The position numbers were made by a program, and so were the translations under genes. The notes under the pieces are model-generated. The model had not been told where the DNA came from, ran no database searches, and saw only the letters and a program-made list of their open reading frames with translations. DNA of 64,000 nt from Verrucomicrobiota bacterium (lineage in GTDB: Bacteria > Verrucomicrobiota > Verrucomicrobiia > CAIQCK01), in contig JAPLTX010000021.1 of NCBI GenBank assembly GCA_026397915.1, forward strand, positions 62,001-126,000. Direction: 5' to 3'. This document shows, in pieces, positions 1 through 9,879 of the stretch (within the stretch, counting starts at the first letter, position 1; each line of letters opens with the position of its first letter).

Positions 1-1
1 C

Positions 2-118
2 GAGGGATCCCTCTCCCGCGCTGCGACAGCCTCTATCCTGCGTAAGCTCGTGCCGGCGAACGGCAAGTTCGACCGAGCCGGCTGGAACACCTTCGAATTG
101 CCAGCAGAAGTTGATTAG
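2..118 (+). CDS. C-terminal tail of an upstream gene (partial)
   Basis: A frame open from the left window edge ends in TAG at 116-118, 14 bases before the next gene. It encodes 38 residues, ending in FELPAEVD. The spacing and strand fit the last part of a gene co-transcribed with the SIS-domain gene that follows. The fragment is too short to assign a family, and an open frame of this length could occur by chance in GC-rich DNA. Confidence 0.4.
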   Translation, partial: EGSLSRAATASILRKLVPANGKFDRAGWNTFELPAEVD

Positions 119-132
119 AACGGAGAACAGAC

Positions 133-1821
133 ATGGACGACGCAAGACGGGAAGCAGAACATTTCGTGAACAATGAGAAGGCGTTTCATCTCGGCGCACT
201 GCCGACGGAGCAGTCGCACCCAAAGACGCGTGGGCTGGCTGAGATAATCGCGAAGGACACGCGTGCGGGCATCCGGATGCTCCAGCTCGTGGACGATGAC
301 GTGACGGCGGCGGCGCGGCGGGTGTTCGCGACGGACGAGTTTCGGCGGCTCGTGGAATCACTGACGGCGGCGTTGAATCGCGGCGGACGCGTTTGTTTCA
401 GCGGTTGCGGCGCGACGGGGCGGCTGAGCATTCTGCTGGAGGCAGCTTATCGGGCGTCCCAAGGCGGGGGCACCGCGCTGAGCATCATGACGGGCGGTGA
501 TTACGCGCTGGTGCGTTCGGTGGAGTTTTTTGAGGACTACGTGACCTTTGGCCGACAGCAGGCCGTGGAAGCGGGCCTTGGGCGCGGCGATGTGCTGGTG
601 GCGATCACCGAGGGTGGCGAAACGTCGTCCGTGATCGGCACGGCTTGGCAGGCTTTGGAGGCGGGCGCGGAGGTGTTCTTTGCCTGCAACAATCCCATGG
701 ACGTGCTGGCCGCGCACGTCGAGAGGTCGCGTCGCGTGATCGAGGAATCCCGCATCGTCAAGCTTGACCTGTCGTCCGGTCCGATGGCCGTCGCAGGCTC
801 GACGCGGATGCAGGCGACCACGTCGGAGTTACTGGTGATCGGCGCGGCGTTGGAGATGGCGCTGGGGGGCCAGAAACGAAGCGAGGAATACGCGACGCGC
901 TTCGAGTCGCTACTACGCGATCTCGCCCTGCCATCGGCAGTGGATACGATGGCGCGTTGGGTGGAGATGGAGGAGGCGCTCTATCGCGGCAAGAACGCGA
1001 TGACGTATTTCGGCAACGAGTTCCTCCTCGACATCTTCACCGATACCACGGAACGCGCGCCGACATTCTCGCTGCCGCCGTTCCGCAAATGCGACGACTC
1101 GCGCTCGCCGCGGCCAATGGCCTTTGCGAAGAACCCGCTGCACTCGACCACCGAGACTTGGCGGAGGATGCTTGGCCGCGAGCCGCGCTGCCTCATGTGG
1201 GACACCGCGCTCTACCAGAAGATGGGTGCTGCCGAGCGCATCTGGCGAAACCCGCCGGTGCTGAACCGCACGGAGCTTTTCAAGTTCCTCGTCGGCAACG
1301 AGAACGATCCTTCGCGCTACGCGGGCGTGGGCGACTGCGCGGCATTGGTGCTGGCCGGCGCGGAATGCGCCACGAGCGGGCCGGGCACGGCTCTGGGCGA
1401 TGCGTTTGCGTCGGCTGCGGCGCGGTTTCCGGCGCGCGCCGTGTTGGCGGTGGGACTAACGGCCCCGGCCGGCAGTGTCTGCCACGTCGGCTGCGAGTTG
1501 TCGCCGTCCCCGATCCAGCTCTGGGACCATCTCGCCATCAAGCTCGTCCTCAATTCCATCTCCACGGCCACGGCGGCTCGTCTGGGCCGCGTCGTGAGCA
1601 ACTGGATGTCTTATGTGGAGACGAGCAACAAGAAGCTGATTGATCGCGGCACGCGACTGGTGGCTGAACTGGCCAGGTTGGATTACGCCGAGGCGTGCTA
1701 CGAGTTGCACAAGAGCCGCGCGCAGCTCGCGCAGAAGCCCGTGGTTGCCGGCGAGCGTCTGTCGCCCGTGGCAGTAACGCTGGAGCGCATCCGCAAGCAG
1801 AAGACCCCGACGAATATCTGA
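133..1821 (+). CDS. Double-SIS protein of the MurQ/glucokinase-regulator family
   Basis: A cytoplasmic protein of 562 residues with two SIS (sugar isomerase) domains. Residues about 80-245 carry the MurQ-type phosphosugar pocket (FSGCGATGRL at 89-98, with Glu103 where MurQ has its catalytic acid, then AITEGGETSS and GSTRMQATTSELL). A second SIS copy about 370-560 ends with KLVLNSISTATAARLGRV, a motif also typical of MurQ. E. coli MurQ has about 300 residues, so this two-domain form is closer in layout to the eukaryotic glucokinase regulatory protein. It may be an N-acetylmuramate-6-phosphate etherase or a phosphosugar-sensing relative; the sequence does not decide. A GGAG ribosome site at 122-125 is 7 bases before the ATG. 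It heads the carbohydrate cluster and lies 11 bases before the next gene. Confidence 0.75.
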   Translation: MDDARREAEHFVNNEKAFHLGALPTEQSHPKTRGLAEIIAKDTRAGIRMLQLVDDDVTAAARRVFATDEFRRLVESLTAALNRGGRVCFSGCGATGRLSILLEAAYRASQGGGTALSIMTGGDYALVRSVEFFEDYVTFGRQQAVEAGLGRGDVLVAITEGGETSSVIGTAWQALEAGAEVFFACNNPMDVLAAHVERSRRVIEESRIVKLDLSSGPMAVAGSTRMQATTSELLVIGAALEMALGGQKRSEEYATRFESLLRDLALPSAVDTMARWVEMEEALYRGKNAMTYFGNEFLLDIFTDTTERAPTFSLPPFRKCDDSRSPRPMAFAKNPLHSTTETWRRMLGREPRCLMWDTALYQKMGAAERIWRNPPVLNRTELFKFLVGNENDPSRYAGVGDCAALVLAGAECATSGPGTALGDAFASAAARFPARAVLAVGLTAPAGSVCHVGCELSPSPIQLWDHLAIKLVLNSISTATAARLGRVVSNWMSYVETSNKKLIDRGTRLVAELARLDYAEACYELHKSRAQLAQKPVVAGERLSPVAVTLERIRKQKTPTNI

Positions 1822-1832
1822 AAGAACAAGTC

Positions 1833-4097
1833 ATGAGACTACTATCCATGTTGTCCGTTCTGCTGCTGTCGTTCCTCGTCTCGGCAGCACCCCAAGCCAA
1901 CCCGGCGTTGATTCGCGTTGCGGATGGCAAACTGCAAGTCGGTTTCGATTCGGCCACCGGCTCGGTTTGCGAGTTGATTCACGACGGCTACAACCAGATC
2001 GCTGACAACCCTGTGCCCTTGGGGTTGTGGCAAATCTCGGTTGGCAGCGGCCAGACCTCGCAAGAGTTGACCGCCGAGCGAGCGGGGCAGCCGAAGATCG
2101 AGCGATTGGCTGGCAATCAGCCCGGATTGCGGCTGATGTGGGACAAGGTGGCGGTCGGCGGGATGGAGCCGTTGCGCGTAGAAGTCATGGTCCGGCTTGG
2201 CCAACAGGACGCGCCGCTCAGTCGCTGGAATCTATCAGTCACGAAGCCGAAGAACGTCCGGCTGAAGCAGGTTCGATTTCCACGAGTCCCTGGTTTGCGA
2301 GAGCGAGCTGGCGAAATCCTCGCCGTCCCCAGAGAGTTGGGCGTCCTGAGTCGCGACCCACGCGCTCTGTTTCAAGGCAAAGCCAACAAGGGCATGAGAA
2401 TCTCCTGGCGCTATCCGTGGTCCTTGTCGCTCCAGTGTCTGGCGTTCTATCAGCACGACGGCCCCGGCTTCTACGCGGCCTGCGACGACACCGAAGGCTA
2501 TCGCAAGGATTTCGCGATGTGGGGCGACGGGAAGGGGCAAGTTCATTTCGAGGTTCTGCATGAGCCGGAACAAGAGGCTGCCGAGATGACCGAGTTTCTG
2601 CTGCCGTTTACGGTTGTGCTTGGGGCGTTTCGCGGCGACTGGACGACGACGGCGCAGATTTATCGCGAGTCGCCTTCGGCAAAAACCTTCGCCGCGCGTG
2701 GACGACTCCATCGAGGGCTCACGCCCGCGTGGCTGTCGGAAACCGGACTGTGGCTGTGGAACCGCGGCCGGTCGCAGCAGGTGCTGGGGCCGGCGACGGT
2801 GATGCGGAAACATTTGCAAGCGCCGGTGAGCATCCTGTGGCATTGGTGGCATAACTGCCCCTACGACGCCGGTTTTCCTGAATACCTGCCGCCGCGCGAA
2901 GGCGCCGAGCCGTTCAAGGCGGCGCTGGCTGCGGCGGAGCGGCAGGACGTGCGCGCGATCCTCTACATGAACCAACGCCTTTGGGGAACGCAGACGCGGA
3001 GCTGGACCAACGAGTGCGCCGAGGTTCACGCGGTCAAAGAGAAGGACGGCAAGGTTCGCGCGGAAGTTTATAACACCTTCATGAAAGCGCCCTGCGCGCC
3101 GATGTGCATCGGCACTCGGTTCTGGCGCGACAAATACGCCGGTCTCGCGCAGGAAGTCCTCTGCGACTTGAAGCCTGCTGGCGTTTACATGGATCAAGTC
3201 GGTGTGCTGGCAAGCTGCTACGATCCGAACCACGGCCACATCCTGGGCCCAGGACGGTATTGGACCGATGGTCTTGCGATGCTGGCGACGGAGATTCGCG
3301 ATCGCACCTCGAAGCGAGGTCCCGTTGGCCTCGGAGGCGAGTTCTGCGGCGAGCCTTGGATTGGGAACATAGACATGACGCTGGCATTGAGCGTGAGCCA
3401 CGACCGTCTCGGCGCGTCGCCGACTTACGAACCGATCCCGTTCTTCCAAGCCGTCTATCATGGTCACACCGTTGTCTTTGGCAGCATGGCCGGGTTGGCG
3501 CATCCGCCCTACGACGAAAAATGGCCGCAGGAACTCACGCCGCCGGGCCGTCTGACGTTGTTGGACCGGAAGTTCGCCAAGCAGTTCTACCTCGATCACG
3601 CGCGGACGTTCGCGTGGGGCATGCAGCCGATGCTCGCCAACTTCCTGCCGTCGCATCTGAAGGAGCGAGCCGAGGAAATGGATTTTGTGACGCGCATGGT
3701 CCGCACGCGGATGCGGACGCTCAAATATCTGCTCCACGGCACATGGCTCCGTCCGCCGACGCTCGACGTGCCGCAGCAGGAGATTGATGTCGCCAATGTC
3801 GGCACCTACACGCCGCTTAAGGAGTCCAAGCGGACCTATCCCGTGGCGCTGGCCGGCGCATGGCGTGCAGCCGACGGCGACGTGGGCATCGCGCTCGCGA
3901 GCATCAGCGATGAAAAGCTCGCGCTGCGTCTGCCGATCAACGCGAAAGCGTATGGGCTGAAGGACGGCTGTTCGGTCTATCGCACCGACGAAATCGGCCG
4001 GCATCGCTTGGGACGGTTTGATGTTCGCGAGCCGGCTGTGCGTCTGGAGTTATCGCCGCTCGCTGTCTGTATGATCGAGTTCTGCGCAAAACAATGA
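1833..4097 (+). CDS. Secreted DUF6259-like glycosidase
   Basis: A 754-residue exported protein. The frame is open upstream to 1695, but the ATG at 1833 starts a clear signal peptide (MRLLSMLSVLLLSFLVSAAP) just after the previous stop, so I use it. The N-terminal third is beta-rich and looks like a galactose-mutarotase-like sandwich. The centre looks like a TIM barrel, with WHWWHNCPYDAGFPEYLPP, then a strand end GVYMDQVGVL whose Asp is a candidate catalytic residue, and GGEFCGEPWIGNIDM. These features recall DUF6259 proteins, which are glycosidase-like and common in Planctomycetes and Verrucomicrobia. The substrate is unknown. Its stop overlaps the ATG of the epimerase gene by four bases, which implies translational coupling. 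The family call is from memory and moderate. Confidence 0.65.
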   Translation: MRLLSMLSVLLLSFLVSAAPQANPALIRVADGKLQVGFDSATGSVCELIHDGYNQIADNPVPLGLWQISVGSGQTSQELTAERAGQPKIERLAGNQPGLRLMWDKVAVGGMEPLRVEVMVRLGQQDAPLSRWNLSVTKPKNVRLKQVRFPRVPGLRERAGEILAVPRELGVLSRDPRALFQGKANKGMRISWRYPWSLSLQCLAFYQHDGPGFYAACDDTEGYRKDFAMWGDGKGQVHFEVLHEPEQEAAEMTEFLLPFTVVLGAFRGDWTTTAQIYRESPSAKTFAARGRLHRGLTPAWLSETGLWLWNRGRSQQVLGPATVMRKHLQAPVSILWHWWHNCPYDAGFPEYLPPREGAEPFKAALAAAERQDVRAILYMNQRLWGTQTRSWTNECAEVHAVKEKDGKVRAEVYNTFMKAPCAPMCIGTRFWRDKYAGLAQEVLCDLKPAGVYMDQVGVLASCYDPNHGHILGPGRYWTDGLAMLATEIRDRTSKRGPVGLGGEFCGEPWIGNIDMTLALSVSHDRLGASPTYEPIPFFQAVYHGHTVVFGSMAGLAHPPYDEKWPQELTPPGRLTLLDRKFAKQFYLDHARTFAWGMQPMLANFLPSHLKERAEEMDFVTRMVRTRMRTLKYLLHGTWLRPPTLDVPQQEIDVANVGTYTPLKESKRTYPVALAGAWRAADGDVGIALASISDEKLALRLPINAKAYGLKDGCSVYRTDEIGRHRLGRFDVREPAVRLELSPLAVCMIEFCAKQ

Positions 4098-5230
4098 AAA
4101 GCTACCGTGCCCGATACGAGAAGGAGCTTCTGGAACGCGTCGTGCCGTTCTGGACGGAGCACGGCATTGACCGCGAATGCGGCGGCTTCTTCAGCGTGGT
4201 GGGGCGCAAGGGCGAGTTGCTGGAGACGGAGAAATACCTGTGGATGCAGTGGCGCGCGGTCTTCATGTTCGCCGCGCTCTACAACTCGCCTTACTCGCGA
4301 CCGGAATGGTTGGAGCACGCGCGGCACGGATTCGACTTCCTGAGCCGGCACTCGTTCCGGCCCGACGGACACTGCTATTTCTCGCTGAAGCGCGACGGTG
4401 CGCCGGGGCTGCGCGAGTTTGGCGGCTACACGGTCTACACCGACTCGTTCGCGGCCATTGGCGCAGCGGAGTTGTATCGCGCCGACCCGCAGCCGCGCTA
4501 CCGCGAGATTGCGTTGCAGGCGACGGCAAGCTATCGCGCTGGTTTCGCTGCGGTGGAGAAGGGCAGCCCGATGGCATTGGCGCACTACATGATCTTGGTC
4601 AACGTGCTTTTCGTTCTCCAGCGCGCGTTGCAGACGAAGGACTACGACGGCGTGCTGCGTCAGGCAGCGGAGACGGTGCTCAATCATTTCTGGAGCCGCG
4701 AGCATCGGATGATGTTCGAGAGCATGCCGGCCGACGGCAAGCCCGACCTCAGTTCCGGCAATGGCAGGCTGCTGAATCCCAGCCATGCGCTGGAAGGCAT
4801 GTGGTTCGTCGTGCAATATGCCGAGAGCGTGAACGATCGCGCGATGATCGCGCGCTGCCTCGAACTGACGCGCGCCATCTTGCAATACGCCTGGGACCCG
4901 GTCCACGGCGGCATTCTTTATTTCAAGGACGCGCGTGGCCTGCCGCTGCTCGACGGCAAGCAATACCTCAAGACTTGGTGGTGCCAGAACGAGGCGATGA
5001 TCGCGTCTCTTTACGCGTGGAAACTTTCCGGCGATGAGTTCTTTGCGGACTGGTTCCGGAAGATTGACGCGTGGGCGTGGAAGCATTTCCGCGACCCGGA
5101 GTTCTCGGAGTGGTATCCGCACGTGCTGCCGGATGGCACGCCCTTCATGTTCTGCAAAGGCACGATGTTCAAAGGCTTCTTCCATCTGCCGCGCTACTTG
5201 ATGATGTGCGCGCAGATGTTGCCGAAGTGA
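4094..5230 (+). CDS. AGE-family epimerase (N-acylglucosamine / cellobiose / mannobiose 2-epimerase type)
   Basis: A 378-residue protein with no signal peptide, the usual length for the AGE superfamily, which folds as an (alpha/alpha)6 barrel. The N-terminus (WTEHGIDRECGGFFSVVGRKG, then KYLWMQWRAVFMFAALYN) and the middle (LLNPSHALEGMWFVVQYAE, then KTWWCQNEAMIASLYAW) are characteristic. Members epimerise C2 of N-acetylglucosamine, of glucose or mannose, or of the reducing sugar of cellobiose and mannobiose. With a mannosidase-rich neighbourhood and a MurQ-like gene upstream, either mannobiose/mannose epimerisation or N-acetylmannosamine metabolism is plausible. The start overlaps the preceding stop (ATGA at 4094-4097). 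Confidence 0.88.
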   Translation: MKSYRARYEKELLERVVPFWTEHGIDRECGGFFSVVGRKGELLETEKYLWMQWRAVFMFAALYNSPYSRPEWLEHARHGFDFLSRHSFRPDGHCYFSLKRDGAPGLREFGGYTVYTDSFAAIGAAELYRADPQPRYREIALQATASYRAGFAAVEKGSPMALAHYMILVNVLFVLQRALQTKDYDGVLRQAAETVLNHFWSREHRMMFESMPADGKPDLSSGNGRLLNPSHALEGMWFVVQYAESVNDRAMIARCLELTRAILQYAWDPVHGGILYFKDARGLPLLDGKQYLKTWWCQNEAMIASLYAWKLSGDEFFADWFRKIDAWAWKHFRDPEFSEWYPHVLPDGTPFMFCKGTMFKGFFHLPRYLMMCAQMLPK

Positions 5231-5246
5231 AATGGAGATGATGACC

Positions 5247-7286
5247 ATGAAAACCAAATCGCTCGCGTTGTTTGCCGTTGCGCTGTTGTGTGCGCCGTTA
5301 ATTGGCGCGCAGGCTATCGAGTCGCCAAAGCTGATCTCGCCGTGGACGCCTGTGACGGTAGAGACCAACGCCTCCGGCGTCGAGGTCGGCGTCTGGGGCC
5401 GCTCGCACAAGCTCGCCAGTGCGCTGCCGAACTCGATCGTCACGGCGGGCGGCGAGATTCTGGCCGCGCCGATCCGCCTCGTCGGCAAAGTCAGCGGCAA
5501 GCCGATCGAGTGGACACGCGGCGGCAACTTTGTGTTTCGCGCCGACAAATCGCACGCCATCGTCACCGGCTGGCAGGCGGGCGATGATCTCATTGTCAAC
5601 ACCACCACACGCGTCGAGTTCGACGGTCTGATGCGCGTGGACCTCGTCGTGCTGCCGCAGCGCAAGATGACGCCGAAGCTGGAACAGCTCTGGTTGGAGG
5701 TGCCGATCAAACGCGAGCGCGCCACGCTGTTTCACTATTTTCCCGGCCAGTGGGGCAAGTCCAAGAACAGCGGCGAGTTGCCGGATGCGGGATTGACGTT
5801 GCCCTTCAAGCCGTTCGTGTGGCTCGGCCGCGAGGACAGCGGGCTGGGCTGGTTCGCCGAGTCCGACAAAGGCTGGCAGCCGCAGGCCGCCGACCGCGCC
5901 ATCGAGATCGTTTCGCAAGGCAGCGAGGTGTTGCTGCGCATGAGACTGCTGGACTCTACGGTGAAGCTGCCGGTCACGTTTACGTTCGGGTTTCAGGCGA
6001 CGCCGGTGAAACCGTGGCCGAAGGATTTCCACGAGTGGCGCATCTGGCATGTGCCGCAACTCGGCGTCAGTGTGACGCTGCCCATCCCGAAGGAATGGTG
6101 GCTCTGCCATCGCGCGTTCCCCGACCGCAACCCGCTCGCCGTGCTCTACCGCGGCGCGGAGCTTGGCGCGAAGACGGCGGTGTTTCACGAGGACTGGGCG
6201 CCGATCCAGAACTACCCGATGACTTTCCCGGAGACTGACTTCAAGCGCATCGTCGGCGCGTGCCACCGGCGCGGCGTGAAGGTGCTCGTCTATCACGGCT
6301 ATGAGTTTTCGCCGCTCGCGCCGGAATGGGCAGAGTTGCACGACGAGATTCTGGTGAAGGATGCCAAGGGCAACATTCACCCCGGCTGGTATCGCCATCC
6401 GGAGCAGCGCGATTTCGTGGTCTGCTACAACAGCGTCTGGCGCGACCGGCTCGCCGATGGCATCGAGCGCGCGATGAAACGCTACGGCTTCGACGGCCTC
6501 TATCTCGACGGCACCGTCGAGCCGTGGGCGTGCTGCAACGAGCGGCACGGCTGCGGCTATCGCGCCGCTGACGGCACGCTGCGGCCGACGTATCCGATCT
6601 TCGGTGTGCGGCAGTTCATGCAGCGGCTCTACGGCATGGTTCATCCGCGCGGCGGCCTCATCAACGCCCACCAAAGCACCTGCTGCGTGACGCCGACGCT
6701 GGCGTTCGCCGACTCGTATTGGGACGGCGAGCAGTTCGCCGGCGGCGAGCTGTCTGGCGACCCGCTCAAAAACCTGCCGCTCGGCGCGCTGCGGGCCGAG
6801 TTCATGGGCCGCAACTTCGGCGTGCCGTGCGAATTCCTGGCCTACGAACGCCCGCCGCAGTGGACGTTCGACCACGCGCTCGCGTTCTCAATGCTGCACG
6901 ACGTGCGCGTGCGCCCCTGCGGCATCGCCTCGCTGGAAAAGATGTCGCCTATCTGGAACGTGATGACCCGCTTCGGCGTCGGCAAAGCCGAGTGGCATCC
7001 GTATTGGGAGACGAAGCCGCTGGCGACCACGCAATCGGAGACGGTGAAAGTGAGTCTCTACGCCCGGCCCGGCGCGAAAGGCAAAGGCGGACGCGCGCTG
7101 CTGGTCGTCTCAAACCTTTCCGCCGACCAACCCGTGACCGCACAGGTGACAGTGGATTTCGCACGGATCGGCGTATCAGCAAAGGCCGCGACCGACGCGC
7201 TGAATCGCGAGTCGTTGAAGTGTGCTGACGGCAAACTGATGGTTCCGCTCCAGCCGATGCGGATGCGACTGGTGTGGGTGGAGTAA
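5247..7286 (+). CDS. Secreted glycosidase-like protein with GH123-type N-terminal domain
   Basis: About 679 residues with a signal peptide (MKTKSLALFAVALLCAPLIGAQA). Four in-frame ATGs lie between 5232 and 5247; I choose 5247 because a GGAG site at 5234-5237 is spaced 9 bases before it. The segment PFVWLGREDSGLGWFAESDKGW matches the signature I associate with the GH123 N-terminal domain (formerly DUF6067). A barrel follows, with VLVYHGYEFSPL, YGFDGLYLDGTVEPWACCN and a His/Cys-containing loop INAHQSTCC. The Asp in LYLDGT is a candidate catalytic or substrate-binding residue. GH123 enzymes remove beta-N-acetylgalactosamine, but most proteins sharing this N-terminal domain are untested, so no substrate is assigned. 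It is separated from the next gene by 4 bases. Confidence 0.65.
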   Translation: MKTKSLALFAVALLCAPLIGAQAIESPKLISPWTPVTVETNASGVEVGVWGRSHKLASALPNSIVTAGGEILAAPIRLVGKVSGKPIEWTRGGNFVFRADKSHAIVTGWQAGDDLIVNTTTRVEFDGLMRVDLVVLPQRKMTPKLEQLWLEVPIKRERATLFHYFPGQWGKSKNSGELPDAGLTLPFKPFVWLGREDSGLGWFAESDKGWQPQAADRAIEIVSQGSEVLLRMRLLDSTVKLPVTFTFGFQATPVKPWPKDFHEWRIWHVPQLGVSVTLPIPKEWWLCHRAFPDRNPLAVLYRGAELGAKTAVFHEDWAPIQNYPMTFPETDFKRIVGACHRRGVKVLVYHGYEFSPLAPEWAELHDEILVKDAKGNIHPGWYRHPEQRDFVVCYNSVWRDRLADGIERAMKRYGFDGLYLDGTVEPWACCNERHGCGYRAADGTLRPTYPIFGVRQFMQRLYGMVHPRGGLINAHQSTCCVTPTLAFADSYWDGEQFAGGELSGDPLKNLPLGALRAEFMGRNFGVPCEFLAYERPPQWTFDHALAFSMLHDVRVRPCGIASLEKMSPIWNVMTRFGVGKAEWHPYWETKPLATTQSETVKVSLYARPGAKGKGGRALLVVSNLSADQPVTAQVTVDFARIGVSAKAATDALNRESLKCADGKLMVPLQPMRMRLVWVE

Positions 7287-7290
7287 GAAC

Positions 7291-9879
7291 ATGAAACTGA
7301 ATACTCGCGGTGTGTTTACCGCTGGTTGCTTGTGCGCGGTTTTCGTCGCTTTGGCGGCGACGACATTTGCAAGTGATTCCGGCGTGATTGAGTTCAGCGC
7401 TGACAAACTGCTGCTGGATGTGCGGCAGGCGCCTTGGGAGTATCTAGCCAAGGACGCGCAGTGGACGACCAAGGTCGGGTTCGGCCGCAGCGATGCCGAC
7501 ATGAAACGCGACGCGGAGCGCGCGAAAACCGAATGCGAAACCGTCAGCCAGGCGGAAGGTTGGAAGCCGATTCAGGTGGGACGCCGCTGGGAGCCGCTCG
7601 GCCATCCGGAACTCAACGATAAGATCACGTGGCTGCGGCTGCGGTTTCGTGTGCCGGCCGCGATGAAAGGTTATCGGCTGGGATTCTTCTGCACGGCGGT
7701 GGATGACGCGGCCGATTTCTATCTCAACGGGACGCACCTCGCGCGGCACATGTATCACTGGGGCGCGCGCGTTCCTGAACCGGTTAACGTGGACCTCACG
7801 CCACAGGTTCGTTTCGGTGCCGAGAATCTGTTGATGGTGCGCGTAAACGACTCGGCACAGGCGCGCGGCGGCGGGGTCTTGGGGCATGTGCTTCTCTATC
7901 GCACGCTGCCCTACGAGCGGATGGCACGCGGCGGCATTGCGTTGGCGGGTGACGCGGCGGGACTGTTTTCGGTCGTGTTGCACTTGGGCGACGCGTTGCT
8001 CGCGCGCGGCGAGAAAACGGCGTTTACGCCTGCGGAATTGGGCGCGATAGAAGTCCCGCCTTACATCCTTCGCGATGACGAACTGGTTCTCGTTTTCCCT
8101 GCAGAGGCGGCAAAGGCGGCTGGCCCACATCGCGTCCAACTCGACGAAGTGTGCCCGACACGCGATGAGCGACCGTTGGCCGTGCGCTGCGCCGCGCTGC
8201 CGGCGCGCGCGGAGCGGTTTGAGTTGCTGACGATTCCGGTTGAGGTGGTGGCGAGCTACGACAATGCGTATGACCCGCGCCAAATCAACGTGCAGGCCGT
8301 CGTGGAGACGCCCTCAGGAAAGACGGAGAAGGTGCCGGCGTTTTTCTGGCAGGACTTCACGTCCGTCGCCATCGGCGAGACGGAAGAAATCCTGTTGCCC
8401 AAGCGATGCAGCCCGTGGCGGCTGTATTACCGGCCGCGTGAAGTCGGCGTCCACAAGCTCCATGTGCTGGCGCAAGACAAGACCGGGGTTCGCCGCACAC
8501 CGGACCACAAGCTTGAAGTCACTGATTCCAAGCGGAAAGGTTTCCTGCGCGTGAGCAAGAGCGATCCGCGCTTTTTCGAGTTCGACAACGGCGAGTCGTA
8601 TTTCGGCATCGGGCCGAGCGGCTGGTTCCGCGACTCGAACTACATCTTCGGCGGCAACCCGCGCCACGTCTCCACGCGCCGGCTTGACGATTACTACCAT
8701 CGCAAGGCCGAGGGCGGCTCGAACTACGATTACTGTCTGGCCGAGTTCTTCGGCCGGCTTTACACGCGGGGCGGTTACATTGACCAGCACGTCGCGTGGA
8801 AGTGCGAGCATCGGTTGCGCACGCTGGAGGCGCTCGGCATCTATTGGGTGACCTGCTACGACGACCTGTGCCGCTCCACGATCTACGGTCTGGACACGCT
8901 TCCTTACTCGAAGGCTCAGGGCGGACCGTGCGGGAGCATCGAGGAGCTTTACGTCAACGAGCGCGCGCTGGAGATGCAGCGCGATCACTTGCGTTACTTC
9001 ATCGCTCGGATGAGCGACAGCCCGGCGTTGCTGGTGTGGGCCATCGGTGACGAAGGGCAGGCAGGGTCGCGCTTCTCGCCGTTGATGGTGCGGTCGTGGA
9101 TTAAGGAGCTGCAAAACTACGTGCGGACGATTGACGTTTACCAGCACCCGCACATCATGTGCGAAGGCCCGCGCTCGGTCGCGGAGGGAGGCGACGCGAT
9201 CATCATCCCCGACTGGTATTTCAAGCGCGAGGTGGATGCGGTGACGTTGAGCCTGGAGCTGATGCAGAAATACGGACAGTTCAACTGCCCGCTGATCAAC
9301 CCCGAGGGCGGCATGGTTGAGTGGACGAAACCGGAAGACGCCTACGGGCCAAAGCGCGCGCTCTACTATCTCACCGGCGAGCGGTGGAGGTTCCCGGAGG
9401 CGATTTCGTTCCACAATCACCTGTGGATCAGCCTGTTTCTGAAAAACGCCGTCGGCGGGACCGAGTGGCTCGGCGCGTTCATCGTCCAGAGGAACCAGAT
9501 GTGCCATGCCGCCGCGATGCGCAACTACCTCGCGGGCGAAGCACTCACTAGGCCGCATTGGGAGATGACGACGCCGACGGTCTCGCACGCTGACCTGCGC
9601 GGCTTCTGTCTGCAATCCGACGGCAAGACGCTCGCTTGGGTCCAGAACCGGTTCTACAACTGGTATGAGGCTGGCCATCGAGGCAAGGCGCCGCCCACGA
9701 TCACCGGTGCCGAGATCGCGGTGCCGGTAAAGAAGGATGGGGCATATCGCGTTGAGCTTTGGGACACGCGCAGCGGCAAAATCCTTTCGACGGTGAACGC
9801 GCGTTCGACCTCGCAGACTGTGAAATACGCGTTGCCGCCGATCGAGAAGGACGTGGCGCTGAAAGTGATTTGCCAATGA
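7291..9879 (+). CDS. Secreted multidomain glycosidase-like protein (sugar-binding domain, DUF5060-like, barrel)
   Basis: An 862-residue exported protein with a leader ending near TTFAS. Residues about 100-215 resemble the GH2 sugar-binding jelly roll (ITWLRLRFRVPAAMKGYRLGFF, DAADFYLNGTHLARH). Around residue 400-430 there is a DUF5060-type boundary (KGFLRVSKSDPRFFEFDNG, then YFGIGPSG), which usually precedes a GH5-like barrel. The barrel contains LEALGIYWVTCYDDLC and LLVWAIGDEGQ, whose Glu sits where clan-A enzymes have the acid/base. The ribosome site GGAG at 7280-7283 is 7 bases from the ATG. The stop overlaps the next ATG (ATGA at 9876-9879). Substrate unknown; beta-mannosidic or galactosidic linkages are possible. 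Confidence 0.65.
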   Translation: MKLNTRGVFTAGCLCAVFVALAATTFASDSGVIEFSADKLLLDVRQAPWEYLAKDAQWTTKVGFGRSDADMKRDAERAKTECETVSQAEGWKPIQVGRRWEPLGHPELNDKITWLRLRFRVPAAMKGYRLGFFCTAVDDAADFYLNGTHLARHMYHWGARVPEPVNVDLTPQVRFGAENLLMVRVNDSAQARGGGVLGHVLLYRTLPYERMARGGIALAGDAAGLFSVVLHLGDALLARGEKTAFTPAELGAIEVPPYILRDDELVLVFPAEAAKAAGPHRVQLDEVCPTRDERPLAVRCAALPARAERFELLTIPVEVVASYDNAYDPRQINVQAVVETPSGKTEKVPAFFWQDFTSVAIGETEEILLPKRCSPWRLYYRPREVGVHKLHVLAQDKTGVRRTPDHKLEVTDSKRKGFLRVSKSDPRFFEFDNGESYFGIGPSGWFRDSNYIFGGNPRHVSTRRLDDYYHRKAEGGSNYDYCLAEFFGRLYTRGGYIDQHVAWKCEHRLRTLEALGIYWVTCYDDLCRSTIYGLDTLPYSKAQGGPCGSIEELYVNERALEMQRDHLRYFIARMSDSPALLVWAIGDEGQAGSRFSPLMVRSWIKELQNYVRTIDVYQHPHIMCEGPRSVAEGGDAIIIPDWYFKREVDAVTLSLELMQKYGQFNCPLINPEGGMVEWTKPEDAYGPKRALYYLTGERWRFPEAISFHNHLWISLFLKNAVGGTEWLGAFIVQRNQMCHAAAMRNYLAGEALTRPHWEMTTPTVSHADLRGFCLQSDGKTLAWVQNRFYNWYEAGHRGKAPPTITGAEIAVPVKKDGAYRVELWDTRSGKILSTVNARSTSQTVKYALPPIEKDVALKVICQ

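Noticed and set aside
1695..1832. Upstream extension of the DUF6259-like gene
   Set aside because: It overlaps the SIS gene and puts 46 polar residues before an obvious signal peptide; the ATG at 1833 is preferred.
2235..4004. A 589-codon minus-strand frame, and similar long antisense frames at 8314-9963, 14387-16255, 18014-19711, 38764-40242 and 42118-43584
   Set aside because: All lie opposite recognisable genes and have shadow composition (high Arg, His, Val, Ala) without domains.
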